The translations under genes were made by a program, and so were the position numbers. From assembly GCA_905250025.1 (NCBI GenBank), contig CAJNOJ010000321.1, positions 1 through 64,000 of the forward strand: 64,000 nt of DNA. The letters are read 5' to 3'. Within the stretch, counting starts at the first letter, position 1. Every line of letters starts with the position of its first letter. Positions 36,801 to 50,072 of this stretch are shown piece by piece. Source of the stretch: Adineta ricciae (taxonomy: Eukaryota > Rotifera > Eurotatoria > Adinetida > Adinetidae). The notes under the pieces were generated by a model. That model worked only from the letters and a program-made list of their open reading frames with translations, searched no databases and had not been told where the DNA came from.

Positions 36801-37470
36801 TTTTTTCAGGCTGCTGCTGCCGCTGTTTCGTCTCGAACATCGTCTGGTTTTGAAATCAGTGAAAATTTGCTAGAGAATACATCGCCTCGTCCATCGACAA
36901 GCGGACGTGAGACAATAAGTGATAATCGATCTGTGACTTTCGAACGGTTGACACTACGCGATCTGAAAGAAACCAATCTGATCTGTAAAATTTCAATTCG
37001 TCTTCCCAAATACGCTTTTCGTTCACCATCAGCACAACTGAATACAATTCCAATAGAAATTCCACAATTTTTTCACGTAAATCAAAGCAAATCGCCTCGA
37101 TTCTCCGTTCGAACCCTCCTTTTATCTTCAGGAAGTCATTCAATCCTTAACCGAAGGTAAACGAGAGTTTGCTCAAGCATTGAACATCCATCCATCGTTA
37201 ATCAACTCTCTTCTAACAACATCAATACCTTCTGAGCAACGAACTCAATCGAGTACATCTCTTCACGGCCAATCACGAACGAATTTATTCCTCGAATCTT
37301 TACCAAAGAGTAAAATCGAAAGTGAAACGTTAGTTAAATGGTTCAAACGACAAAATGTCTTTCAACTGACTGAAATTCTCGAGAAGATCATTTCTGCTTT
37401 GATTCAAATCGGTCGAATTGATTTAGCTTACACGTTTAAGATTACAAATCTAAAAAATAAATGCTCGTAA
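33846..37470 (+). CDS. Large protein with a C-terminal death domain
   Basis: Eight exons (33846..34225, 34274..35274, 35321..35449, 35501..36084, 36132..36546, 36597..36763, 36810..37076, 37132..37470) join in phase to 1093 residues. The C-terminal about 100 residues fit a death domain: 'EVIQSLTEGKREFAQALNI', 'TLVKWFKRQNV', 'ILEKIISALIQIGRIDLAYT'. The middle (about residues 690-850) has 'LWSMSSMKLFSCVLARDP' and 'FCLQEGTYVTIFPTGNI', which recall the ZU5/UPA region found before death domains in UNC5, PIDD1 and DTHD1; this is tentative. The N-terminal third is acidic and helical. Death domains recruit partners in apoptosis or NF-kB-type signalling. Exon 2 could instead end at 35151 with a 169-nt intron (35152..35320), also in phase. 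DTHD1-like is my best guess. Confidence 0.65.
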
Positions 37471-37625
37471 AACACGTCAAACATACATTGACATAGATGT
37501 CTCTTTCTCTCGATGAATTTTTCTTTTTTCTTTCATATGGATTCAAATAACTAAGCAACGGCAAGTAGAGAACATGAAATAAATGACGTGACATTCATTG
37601 CAAATCAATTCAGAGAGAAAAAGCA

Positions 37626-40316
37626 ATGTCGAATCTACCACCGTGGCTTATTGAAAGTCGTGAAAATGTTTTGAAAACAAAGGTGAAGTTCGTTTCATAT
37701 TTTTCGAATATACAAAATGAACTTTTGCTCTTTCAATAGGAATGGGACGCATTAACACATAATATCTACGATGCAGTTGATCAACATTTAGCACAAAGTC
37801 ATGTTCAATACTTTACAGATCTATCTGATGCAGAAAAAAGCCTCGTTCTCGAACGCGCGGCACGAAGTTTAAAAGCAACTACAAACGGAGGACGTAAGTT
37901 TTTCTTCCTCTAATTCACATCGACTATTTATTGGTTATTTAGCAACTCCGTACGATAATTTAAATAAACGTGTATCAGATTGTCTGGACAAAGGTGTTAA
38001 TAACGATGTTTCTCGTTCGTTAATAAAGGACGATCCAACGGAGACGAAAAGTGACCTGATTTTGGATAAAGTTTGCGATGGAATTGTTGGTTTGTTACGA
38101 AAATGGCCTGATCAAAAATATAAACTACACGCATTTCTAAATCAATCGTTACCTCAACCGATACGTTTTGTTGGCTGGCATCTTTATTTGAACAATCCCA
38201 CTTGTAAAATTCCACATCTGGAAAGTTTTCTGTTTTTCATATTTCGTTCTTTTCAGATCGACAAAGATTCACCAATGATTTGACAAACAATTCGCGAAGT
38301 GTTTTATCACCAGTAGATGCGGATATTCAACGTAATTGTGACAGTCTTGTTCCAACATTACCATCAGCAAATGATATGGTCGATTCAAAAGGTACAAGCT
38401 TTCCAAATTTCACGAAGATTTTTTCGTTTTTCTTTAGGAAACATGAGTGCAATGAAAGCAATACTATCGTATCATCATTCGATGCTTTCCAGTAACCGAG
38501 ATTTAAGCGATTCGGAATATTATTATGCTGTTCCGATCGTTCTCTCGCATAATCCACCTCTATCTCGGTAAAAAGTTCTTTTAGAAAAAGCAACTTGAGT
38601 GATGTGTCTTTTTTTTTGTCGTTGATTAGAACGGAGAAACCTTATGAAAAATCTCTTGGGGTTTTAATTGAAATGTATCGAACATTTCTGGATACGATGC
38701 CACCTACTCTCCGTGATGTTTATTTGAATGTAATCAAATTGATTTATGCAAATTGAGAAACGAACTTTTTTCTTATTAGAATTCGACCCAAGAACTTGAT
38801 CCTTGGTTCGTCAAAGTTGAGTATTATTTGAAAGAGATCGATCGACCACTGTACAATCATATTCGAAGTACTGTCAATTCATCAGGTTCGATTCTTTTCA
38901 GTTTCAACGTTATGAATTCTTTGGAATTTTTCAAGATGCACATACCTCTGCATCGGTTGATCAATATGTTCTATCTTTTATTCGAAAATGTTGCTATCCT
39001 TGGTTCAAATATATGTTTGTCGGTAAGTTTCGTTCAATTCGGAAAAATCATTGACGAATTTGCTATTCTCAGGATGTCTTTCGACGGATCCGTTGATGTA
39101 TGTATGGGATCAATACTTAATCACAAGTGACGTCCCGAAATTTCATGATGAATTGATTCCTGCAATAGCATCAGCAATGATCGTGACACTGCGGGACTTT
39201 TTATTGAAATGTCGATCGGTTTGTTTGGTTTGAATACGATTGAAGTATTGTTGTAAGATGATTTGTTTCAGCCATCGGATATGGAAGCAGTTTTGCAAAG
39301 ACGAACGAATATAATTATAACACGACAATTACAATCGGTCGTGGTGAGATTTTTCTTGACGGATTTTAAGAATCGCATTGCGAAATCACATTTTGGACCA
39401 GTGATTGATCCAACGGAAGGTTAGAATGGAGATGACAGGAGGGATTTTGAGATTGATTGGTATGTTTTCTAGGACGTCAATGGACAGGTTTCAATCGTGA
39501 TCATGTTCCACAAGTGGCCAATCGACCTGAACAAAGATTCAACGATCGAGAGAGAAATGAACAGTAAAAGATTGGTTGTCAATTTTGAATTGTTCATTTT
39601 TTTTTCATTGTAGAACGCTTCAACTGGAAAAACGATTACGAGAAGTACGAAGAAGTTCAGCTAGGCGTTTGCGAATTCTTTATTTTAAATAGGAAATGGC
39701 TAAGCGCGAAGAAAACGAACGCTTGTTGCAAGCAAAAATCGAGCAACTGCAACGTGATATGGAGCGTATGAGACAAAATCCAGTAACGATAACAACGGCT
39801 CAACCCATCATTACCACAATACCTCCTCGAGCACAAACTCCTGTCGAACGTTACGTTGTTACCGAAACTCGACCGAAAGTAATGAATTTCATATTGCTTC
39901 ATCTAAAAATCTTTTCATTTAGCCTGTTACACCTCCACCGCCACTAAAAGACACTTCTCGCCGGGCACCAATGAACAGTCCCGTTCATGATTTACTTCGT
40001 CGAATCGCTCAAACATGCAATCGAGGTATGTATTTTTCTTTGGGAAAGAAAATTTCTTTGAGATGAATATAATTTCTCATTAGTGGCACATGGTGAAGGA
40101 AGAAACAGTCAGGTTTTGAATGAACAGACTAAAAATGATATTCGCGTTCATAAGCTTGATTTGAAAATGGCCGAACGACAAGTTATTGGTCGAACATTAC
40201 AAGTCGACGAATGGGATCATCTTCCCGCTACACAAAAAGAAGTCTACAGTCAACAAATGCTCGAAGCTGTCAAAGCGCGAATACAAAAACGATATACCGC
40301 AGGACGAAAAGGTTAA
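37626..40316 (+). CDS. TBC-like domain and coiled-coil protein
   Basis: Fifteen exons (37626..37682, 37740..37893, 37943..38203, 38257..38391, 38438..38567, 38630..38729, 38780..38872, 38902..39022, 39073..39218, 39272..39419, 39473..39563, 39614..39644, 39693..39878, 39923..40025, 40084..40316) total 662 residues in phase. Residues about 280-420 look like the second half of a Rab-GAP TBC fold: 'VLSFIRKCCYPWFKYMFVG', 'DPLMYVWDQYLITSD', 'ELIPAIASAMIVTLRDFLL'. The Arg and Gln fingers of active TBC domains are not identifiable. A coiled coil follows ('MAKREENERLLQAKIEQLQ'), then a Pro-rich linker and a conserved-looking helical C-terminus. The join 38872/38902 needs a 29-nt intron, far below the 44-62 nt norm, so a one-base error or lesion there is possible. 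Confidence 0.55.
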
Positions 40317-40461
40317 TTCTCTCTCTTCAGACTTTCATATAATAAATCATTTGATACGCTTTGAAATTTTATTTGAATAACGAAGATTTATGATGAAGAA
40401 CAAAACAAAATAAATGTACAATATACCTCAGAGAAAAAGTTCACAAGAAGAAAACTCGCGT

Positions 40462-43400
40462 TTAACTACCGCTATCATAACCGGTGACGATAATTGATGG
40501 AGAACCAAAAGCTAATCCATTTTCTCGTCGAAGAAAATTACTTGTTCGAGAAGAGATCGGTTGATCTTCACATTTGTACTTCTCTTGATCAGTCAAATGT
40601 GTCGAAGGATATTCAGAATGAAAATCCGATTGAATAAAACTATGTGGACGTTGTTTGATAAACGTTGTTCGAGTTTGTTGTTTCGTCCGTTGATGATTCG
40701 TTTCGTCGAATGTTTGTTGTCGAATAGGCGCACGTTGATGATTATCTTGTTTAAGAAATTCGTTGATAATTCGATCAGTTTTCTCATCGATTGCATTATC
40801 ATTGAACAGTAACATGGAATTGTTTGACGAAGTTGAACCTAAACTGGAAGTTGTGGGGTCGCGAACTAAGCTAAATTTTAAACGGGGTTTTGTTCCACTG
40901 GTAGTTGTGACAATCGGGGCGACTGACGAAGATGGTGAGGGAGAGTTTATTGGAACTGTTGGATAGTCGAATGATATTGAACCACGTTTCGAACGAAACG
41001 ATTCTGTAGGAGAACTTACGCTAACAGATGGAGATTTTTGGAACAGATGACGTGGATTCGGCGTGATATTTGTTCGTGTAGGAATAGAATTGGATGAAAC
41101 GTTTGTATCCAATGAATTGATTGAATATTCCAAAATTTCGGCTTCATTGGATTTTGATCGACGAAGATCAGCGGAACGAACTTGTAACGTTTGATTTGAA
41201 TTCTGTTCATGTTCATCGGGCGTTTTCATCGAGGGCAAAATTACATTGGATGATGCATGCCGTTTATCTTTACTAAATTCTCGTCGTTTTTTACTCGCCG
41301 TTCGATGAATTGATGCTGATAATGGAATTGACTTATTCGGTGATAAATATTGATTTTGTGATAAATTGCGTTGAGTTTCATTCAAATCTTCTTCGAGGTC
41401 TTTAATATCGACACTTCGTTGCTTTAGAGATGATTGAGGAATGAATATCACACTCTCACCACCATCTGTCGACATCCAATCTAAGCTTAACGTTTGATTT
41501 TGACTTTCAAAGGACTTATAAGCACTGTCATCTTGTTGAGTAGTTGGTTGAATTTTTAAATGTTGAGAATTCGTTTCGGATATATTGTATTCATTTCCTG
41601 ATGATTCAATGGATGTGAAATGATCATTTTGACCTCGACTACTTGTATCCGATTGCATATCAAAATCGGTTTCCAGACTTCGATCAAAGCTGGAATTTTC
41701 ACTTCTACAAGTTAAATTCGTTAATAATTTGGAGAAGTCTGACGTTGGTTTATTATTTAATTGTTCTTCTCGTTTGGCATTGGATTGATTGATGCAATTT
41801 CGACGTTTTTCAAATGTTCGTCGTAACGCTTGACGGCGAACTTCCGGAGGTGGTAAAAGAAGATTCGATGAACTCTTACGACGATGTTCATAGTTGGGAT
41901 TTTCATCATTTGGATTTTCGTTTTTCATTTTCTTTGGTGAATGAATTCCGCCGCTCGAATCAATAGATGTTGAGGTAAATAAATCATCCGGTGAGGTTTG
42001 TTCAACTTGATCTCGTCGATCTTCGATGTCATGGGAACGATGAAAACGCCAGAAATCTTTTCGCTTCTTATGTTCCTAAAAGTGAAAAAGTAGACTTTCA
42101 TAAAAGGAAAAGAAAAGTTTTTCTGTACTAATTGAGCTGCTTGGACAAGTTGACTCATGTCTGGAATTTTGATAATGATCGGTGGCGGTGCGATAGGTGA
42201 TGATGAATGATGTTCCTCAGCACACTCATAGGATTTCGTTCGACGATTTACAACTGCTTCAGAACGTTGGTTGACTGGTCGGAGAAGATTCGCAGCATCG
42301 AAACTACGAGATTGTTTATCAACTGAAGAAGAACTTGCTGTTGTTGGATGTTCCAGAGAACGACAATGTTCGTGTTCACGTTGAACAACAGATGAACGTG
42401 TCGAAGTTAATGTTTGAGTGAAATTTTGATTATTCGAAGTCTTGCTTGAAGAATTTAACTGAACAGTTAAGTCTTTCTTTTCTATTGGAGTTGGTTTTTT
42501 ACTGATTATTGCTACTGGTGGTAGTAAATGTTGAGAACCCTGTGGTGTACTTGTTGGCGAATTTCCATGGACAGATAAACTTGAGCCACGTGGTGTAAAA
42601 AACATTTCTTGTGGTGTTGAAATGATAGATGAAGGAGTTGATGGTTGTTGTGTTGGTGTGTGATACGCTAAAGTAACATCGAAACTACTTTGACGATAAG
42701 GTGATAGAGATGAGGATGTTCCTGATGGTCGAGTATCAATATTGATCGAATGGCCTTTCTCGAGACGCGGAGTTTCGGATCGTTTTTGTAGAATAACCGA
42801 ACTGGTAGAATTTTGTCGAACGTAACACCGAGGATCGACTTGGAGGTAATTTTCAGCGGGTTTCTCATCATTTGACACATTTTCATAAAGTGTTCTGAGA
42901 TAAAAACACATGTTTTTATGTGGTTTGACTCAATGTTTTAGCTTACGGATTATGTTGTGTATTACCTAAAGAGAAAAGAGTTTATAAATACTTTGAAGAA
43001 ATGTTTTCATTTACCATTTTGTTCATGATTTTCATGATAATCCAACGATGATGGTTTAGAACTTGGAATTTGCCATTGATTTCTACAGAATAATCAGGAA
43101 ATTAACTATTTGTCTCGCAGAAAAGAATTCACATGGAAAAAAATCGTCCATTTTTTATTTCCTTATGCATCAGCATTTCAGTAATTTGTCAAAAGGAGTA
43201 GAGATAGCTCACTGTAAATGATTTTTCGGATCGACAAGTACGTAACCTTTCGAACTAGAAAAACTTCTCTCTTTTATATTACTGTGGTAATTGATATCGA
43301 TCAAGTGGATTAGATCGTCTTGGTTCAAGTGGAGGTATAAAATCCATTCCATGTCGATATATCCGATTAGAATCCAAAATCATAGCAGGATGTAATGTTT

Positions 43401-43586
43401 CATATAAAAGCTTCATTTGTGCGGCTTCTCTGAAAGATTTCCAGAGTAAAAGTTTTCTTTAATGAAACAACAACGAATTACCTCAAATTTTTTCGATTTA
43501 CACAATATTTGTATAAAAATAAAATCGAAAAAACAATGAGAAGACCACCAACAATACCCGTGATAAGTACAATGAATGCCAGACTT
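40462..43586 (-). CDS. Single-pass membrane protein with a long disordered cytoplasmic region, 5' end unresolved
   Basis: Exons 43482..~43586, 43283..43429, 43015..43082, 42947..42965, 42129..42894 and 40462..42075 join in phase to about 900 residues. The first identified exon encodes one transmembrane helix ('FIVLITGIVGGLLIVFSILF') followed by 'YKYCVNRKNLR', a basic stop-transfer. Everything after it is hydrophilic: Ser/Thr/Gln/Pro-rich, with Arg-Arg-x-Ser-type phosphorylation contexts and no globular domain I can name. The C-terminus 'IIVTGYDSGS' could be a short binding motif. The ectodomain exon(s) upstream of 43586 were not found; a candidate ATG near 43740 leads into a Phe-rich run and a stop. 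It may be a receptor or adhesion protein tail. Confidence 0.6.
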
Positions 43587-46500
43587 CTTCAATTAAAAGA
43601 TTTCCTTATACTAAAAGAAGAAGAAGAAAAAAAATCGAAATGAACAGATCTTCTCCATTCTTCTTCGGTACGATCCAATCAGAAAAACGTTATCATCTTC
43701 CTTTCTCTTCGACTTCACATTAATTGTTTTCATGATCATACGAGCAAAAAAAACCTAATTACGACAAGTAGTTGATTACAAACATCATGTTCTTTCCTCT
43801 TCTATTCTTGTCACTGAAATCTGTCGGATTATTCGATGGACAAACAAATCATTTCGCATTGTCGTTCGTATTTGTACGACAAACGAATTTGAAATTTTCT
43901 TTGAAAAAAAAAATAAATAAATAAGCGATTGTGTAAGACTAAAATCGGTTGATTTCAAGAGAGATTTTCATGCAAAATCAACGGTATCTTAATTATCTCT
44001 TATTGAATTCCTTTTCAATGACTTTGGTGTAAAAGAACAGAAGGAAAAAAAGAATATTTTTCCTGTTTTCTCCGTCATTTCTTTCGATCTTCTTTTTCTA
44101 TTGTATTCACAGAGGAATCTTAAATGTAATGAATTTTCTTTCATATGTCACAACGTTTAATGGGAGAAAAGTAGTAAGAATGATGACATGAATATTAACG
44201 AGTAAAAAGAAAATTCTGCGTACGTTTTCTTGAATGAAGGAAAACATTGATCGAATGCATCGTGCTTTTCAATCTAATTGAAAATTTTCAAAGCGAAAGA
44301 TCGAAGAAAAATTCTTCAGGGATTTACATTTCATCTCTTCATACAAAAAGACGAGAGAATGGAAAAAATATTTATTTAATAAAACAAAATTCAATCGGCA
44401 TAATTGAACTTTCTTATTTAATGAACGCGACTCAACTATTTATACCGAAATCAATGTTTAAAAATAAACAGAAAAACTTTATACTTATGATTTATTCAAT
44501 ACTAATAGACTGAGTAGACAAGTGTTTGTTTGATGTGATGGAAAATGAACGAATATCTAACGAACTACGTCTTTTCATCGACAATGCCATTACTAATGAC
44601 GTCGTCGATTGTTTTTTATGTACGATGAGCACAAGAATAAACACGCTTCTGCTAAATATATCTAAGACTCATATGTAGACTTGGAACAAGAGCAAAAAGA
44701 GAGAGGAGAGAGAAGAGAAAAAGGAATCATTTTCATTTTGTTTTCCTTCTTTGATTAGAAAAATGCATCATCCATATTTGATGATCTCATATGCGTGACT
44801 TCTAATCAATAGAAATCTTATCCAACTTAATAGAAAACGTTTTCCTATTCAAAGATTTACTTCGTCAAGAAAATTTCGATAATAAATTTTCTGTTTAGAA
44901 TCTCCTGTTGATTACACACACAACTAAGAAATAAGAAGAAAAAAAAGAGGAGGAGGAGAAGTTCAACGTTTCATGAAAAAACGCACATGCTCACACGCAC
45001 AAAAACTTAACGTAGAATGTTATGCAAACTCTTCTACCTTTCTTTTTTTATCCATTATTTGATTCTTAAATGACAGGAAATTGTTTCGTATAGAATATTT
45101 TCAAATCTAGTCGATTGACATCGAATGTCAATAGAAGATAATGAAAAAGTCTCTTTAGTTCCTTTTTTCTTCTCTTTTCTCAACCAAAGGACGGTATTTT
45201 CAAAGATGAAATATTAATGATATACTCGAGAGAATAAACGAAGGTGTCAACTACGATGAAATCACCCTCAGGAGATTTGCATATTAACAAATATTAAATA
45301 ACGTGTGTATGTACCACTACGAAACTGTTCAAGAATGAAAAAAAATGCGAATTTGGCTTTGAATATCCGATTAACGAAGAAGAATTGTTGACATCGATGA
45401 ATATTTTATATGAGAAAAACAAACAGGAAAGAATTACTTGGATCTGTTTTTCAAATAAAATCATTAAGCAAAATTTGTCTTCTTAACTAGACAAACGGTT
45501 ATTTTTCCTAAAAGATACGTAACTTTTCCGAAATACTAAACTAGAAAAAAGAGAATCGGGCGGGTTTTTTTTTTTCTTCTCCTAAATGTATTTTTGTTTA
45601 TACGTTTATCTTTTGTCATCGTCGTTAAAATACGTCTTTCTTTGCTCTATATACTCATTTTGTCAAATGCATTCCAAGTCGAGTTTTTCTTTCTTTTCTG
45701 TTTACTACGTAAGAAGAGAAGTAAAAATTCTTATTTTCACAATTACCTCGCGTGTCAACGATTGTTTCAATCGAATTTACAAGAAAACGAAAGACTATAA
45801 CAATGATTTCATCTTCAAAAGAGAAGAAAATGATCCTATTACGTCGTTTATTGACAATCATATCGGATGACATTTGAATAGAACATCAAAGGAAAATAAA
45901 CGACCATTCAACTAAAGATATTTTCGACGAGATCAATTTCAGTACAAAATCTCGAAGTTAAGCAAACGAGATACAATTTCATTTTCTGTTTCTTAAATTA
46001 GAAAACCTTTCAAATGATGATTTGCCTATAGAGACGCGCTCATGACCTCGAAAAAAAACACACATTTATTTTATCAAATCATCTAGACATTTTAGGTCAC
46101 AGAAATATCTCAATGTTAATCATTTCCAAACTCATGAACAAACATGGAAATTCCATCATTGAAAACTTCCTGGATTCATTCTATGAATATTCTATGTGAG
46201 AATCGACAGAAATATCGTCTGTGTCATCAGGTTTTACTTGTCAATTTCAGATCAATTCAAGTACTTGAAAAATATCTCTTATATCAAGTGTTAAAAAGAG
46301 TAATCATGTCCTCATATACCATATGTGCATTTGATTGATTGTAGTTCGTTTCTTTTTTATTGAAAATTCTTGACATATTTACTATTCTGAGAATTATTCT
46401 TGATCGTAGGTCTTTCTGAAAAAAAAATGAATATTTACCAAGAAGAAATCTAATGATTATATAAGAATGTCATTGTATTACAGATGAATGAGGATAAGAA

Positions 46501-46692
46501 CATGTGCAAATAACTGATGAACAAATAAATGAATACAGAAGTCGCGATGGATATCATTCTGTTTCTAACCTTGGAATATTCTCGCTGATAATACATCTCT
46601 CGATCGGTTTGATAAATACGACATATAACATTTTTAGCTGTTCTATCTCTATGACAATAGTTGAGTATATCCTCCGATCATGTATTTCAACG
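43587..46692. other. Gene-poor, AT-rich region of about 3.1 kb
   Basis: The longest stretch in the window without a called gene. All frames are interrupted often, and short A/T runs and simple AG-rich tracts are common. Missing 5' exon(s) of the minus-strand membrane protein probably lie near 43590-43800. No RNA gene, repeat array or mobile element was recognised. Confidence 0.45.
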
Positions 46693-46868
46693 ATGGTCAT
46701 GCTGCGCCGACTCACAGCTTGTCTATCATCAACAGCTTCTGATAACGATCTAAATCAACGACAACAACAACAAGACGATAATCACTATTCAACGGCAAAT
46801 ATCTTCACTCAAATAATTCTTATTCCAGATTTCACATCAATGAATATAAATGCAGATAATGAAGAGTA
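46693..46868 (+). CDS. Possible alternative first exon of the TRIM gene
   Basis: From the ATG at 46693 an open frame runs 58 codons and stops being open exactly at a strong donor (GA|GTAAGT at 46867-46870) in phase 2. The main TRIM first exon (47083..47213) ends in the same phase with the same GA|GTAAGT junction, so both can splice to the exon at 47597. It encodes a hydrophilic Gln/Asn-rich leader. Transcript evidence is needed to decide. Confidence 0.35.
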
Positions 46869-47082
46869 AGTGGTGTGAACTTCCCGAAATAAATCTGCGA
46901 GGTATATGATGACAAATTCTCTCATCTAAATTACACGTTGGTGGATACATTGATGTATCTATCTAGATGAAGAAAGGGTTAAGGAAAACACGTCGTATAT
47001 ATTACGTATATGATATCTACTCGTTTATAATCATATATATATATATCAAGTAGAAAAGAAAATACGAGAAAAACTTTTTCTC

Positions 47083-50072
47083 ATGGCAAATGCGAAAGGA
47101 AGACGAGATCGATGGTCATCACTTGATCAGCCAACCAAGTTTGATCATTCAGATGAGATTTCAATGAATTTAGAAATGAATTCAACTGTTGAGAGACAAT
47201 CTGAAGAGATAGAGTAAGTACATTTCCTTCTCGAGGAGAAATATCGATTATACACGAACGTTGATCAGATAGAATTAGATATCGGAGGTTGGTCTCACCC
47301 AATGATGATTAACGATTTACAATAACAACAGAAATGTACAGTCATCTCATCATATGTCAAATAAATAAGAGCAACAGCATCAATATAGACATCATAGAAG
47401 CAAGAAAACACGATAGATCTCAAGCTCAGTGATGAGGAGAATCGAAGAAGAAGAAGAAGAAGAACGATAAGATGATTAAATGATGGAAGGCGAGAGAAAC
47501 ACGGGAAAAGAAATGGATAAAGACTATGTCTTTTCTTCCTACGAGCCAAAAATACAGATGATTATTAGAATAAGCATGTGTTTCCGATCTATTTAGTACT
47601 TTGACTAGAAAAAGTGACGACAATCCTAACCTACAGTTGTCTGTAAATACCACATCTATACGACGAACACCAACACCCGTACAAGTTATGACACAACAAG
47701 CGCTTCGACTTGCCGAAAAAATTAATGATCAATATTTAACTTGTAAAATATGTTTGGTAGGATCGAATGAATTGTATAAGAAGCAAAATATTGCATTTCG
47801 ATGTTCTCTTTTTCAGGAACCATTCAAAGATCCGAAATGCTTAACATGTCTTCACACATTCTGCGAAGAATGTATTGAAAATCATGTTTCTGCTCAGAGG
47901 TAAACTATATTTCATTCATCTTCGACAATTTCTTTGCTAAAAATAGTCGTCATTCTTCTTCGAACACCTCCTCAGTCCTTCAGAAGACAATGTGCGCGCA
48001 TGTGTCAATAAGTAGATACACTCTTCGTCACATCATATCTCATTCTCTATGCTTCATTACTTTATAACATATTGTTATCTTCCTTTGCATTTGTTTTCTT
48101 GTGCGTTGTACAATACGATATACACATTACTTCTTTTCTTCTCACAGAATCGAGAAAGAAAAGATTCCTTCAAATGAAAGACACTCATTAGAAGTAAATA
48201 CAACTTATGCGTTATGGGTAAATTCTCTTTAGGTCATTGACAAAAGGTTTCTAATGACAGCTGTATCGATGCTGTTGGCGAGTTTTTCACTCTTTCGAAG
48301 AAAAGATGCCTCAAGTGTCTTTGTCCTGCTCTTTTGCGTTTCTTCGATCAAATCTTCTCGTTTAGATCGTACAAATACACAGATTACCGTGAATTTGCTT
48401 GTCCTATATGTCGAAAGAAGACGTCGATTCCAACAGGTGGCGTTCACAAGTTGCCAGACAACTTTCTCGTCGCCGGTTTATCCGAAATGATTACTCAGAA
48501 GAGCGTTGGACCGAACAGTGCTGTTCGAGTTTTAGCCAATTGCGAAATCTGCAAAGCTGTTCACGATCGCGAACGTGAAGCTACATCGCGCTGTCTCGAA
48601 TGTCAAAAATTTCTCTGTCGTCATTGCGTTCAGGCACATCAAACCATCACCGTCACACGCGACCATTCGATATACGAATTAGAAATCGAAAAAGACATTC
48701 TTTGCAAAGTAATGTATCTTTCATTCTTAGTTCCACTTCTAAATTGTTTTCTTCCAGCATCATCCAACCGAATTCGTTCGTTATTATTGTGAACAATGTG
48801 AAGTCTGCATTTGTATTGCCTGTACATATGTCGATCATCGTGATCATCAATTAACGGACTTTCGAACGGCTGCTATGAATCATAAAGCTTATATAATGGA
48901 TTGTCTCGAAAATTGTAAAACACGTATGGGAGAATTAGAAGCTTATATGAATGTCATACGACAATGTGATGTTAACATCGCTCAAATTGAAGCGAGTATT
49001 CATGCGTTAGCAGCGACTTTTGAAAAATCGTTACGTGTCAAAGAACAAGAACTGGTTGAACAGATCACAAAGTTGTATGGAGATGAAACTGACGAATTCA
49101 TTAAACGTCGAGAGGAATTAGATGAATTCTACGAGCAAATCAAGAATACTTGTTCGTTGACAGAATTAGTTATTCACGGTAAAGATATCGAATTGTTATT
49201 GGTAAAAAAGCAATTGTTAGAAAAATTTCATGAGTTACAATCGGTTGAACTCGAACCATTGCCTGACAATCTCAATATGCACATCAAATTCGAACCCGGA
49301 CAACTAAATTTAGGAAGATTAACCGTTTCGGAGATGACACCGACGGACGATGATGAATGCGAAGGAGAATTAGAAGACGAAGAATATTCAAATAATAATA
49401 ATAATGTATCGACCAATTCTCACACTTCATCTTTGACACAAAACAAAACTTTTTCTTCGATTTCAACTCAAACAGACGATATCACAACTACAACACAAGC
49501 AATTCAGGTTTCATTTCCCATCGCTGCTACTTTATTTTTCATTTTGTCCTATTTAGACAATCGATGATTCTCTTTCAAATGGTGATCTACTCGAGAATGG
49601 AAATGTTTCATCGACAACTTCATTACCAATTGATGAGAATGGTAGTCTATCACCAGCTCCATCATCATCAACCTCAACAGAAAACACGACAAATATCTAT
49701 GAGCAAAGTAACAAGTTATCACGTCGTGTTCGTCGTCTTCTCAAACCGACATGTAGTGTCGCTGTTTTACCCAACACTGATGTTATTATTCTCGATTGTG
49801 AACAAAATCTCGCATCAATTCTTGACAAAAAAGGCAAATTCAAATATTGTTTCACCAGTGATATTCCAACTGCCGAACAGAAAGGATTCGCTGTTGCTAA
49901 TTTTTCATCAACAGCAAATGTTAGTAGCGCACCGGCTGGTGCCAGTCGAACTGTTCGTATCCCGACTCAGCAGGGTTTATTATGTATTAAACTGAAAAAC
50001 GAACGAGTTGGTGAATTACCATTTGGTTTTACCGTTCATGCATTTAATTCAATTTCGGAAAGTGACAATTGA
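47083..50072 (+). CDS. TRIM-type RING / B-box / coiled-coil E3 ligase
   Basis: Exons 47083..47213, 47597..47756, 47817..47899, 48366..48708, 48758..49507 and 49557..50072 join in phase to 660 residues. The RING finger reads 'CKICLEPFKDPKCLTCLHTF', 'CEECIENH', then 'CPICRKK'. B-box1 is 'CEICKAVHDREREATSRCLE', B-box2 runs from 'YYCEQCEVCICIACTYVDH', and a coiled coil of about 120 residues follows. Spacing and the 'GGVHKLPDNFL' stretch after the RING resemble TRIM2/TRIM3/Brat-type proteins, which normally end in filamin and NHL domains. Here an acidic, Asn/Ser/Thr-rich linker leads to a C-terminal about 110-residue segment ('VLPNTDVIILDCEQNL', 'IPTQQGLLCIKLKN') that could be at most one beta-propeller-like blade. 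So it looks like a TRIM-NHL relative without the propeller. Introns 1 (383 nt) and 3 (466 nt) are longer than usual here. Confidence 0.8.

Noticed and set aside
47031..47045. Short AT dinucleotide run
   Set aside because: A simple repeat of ordinary length for this AT-rich DNA.
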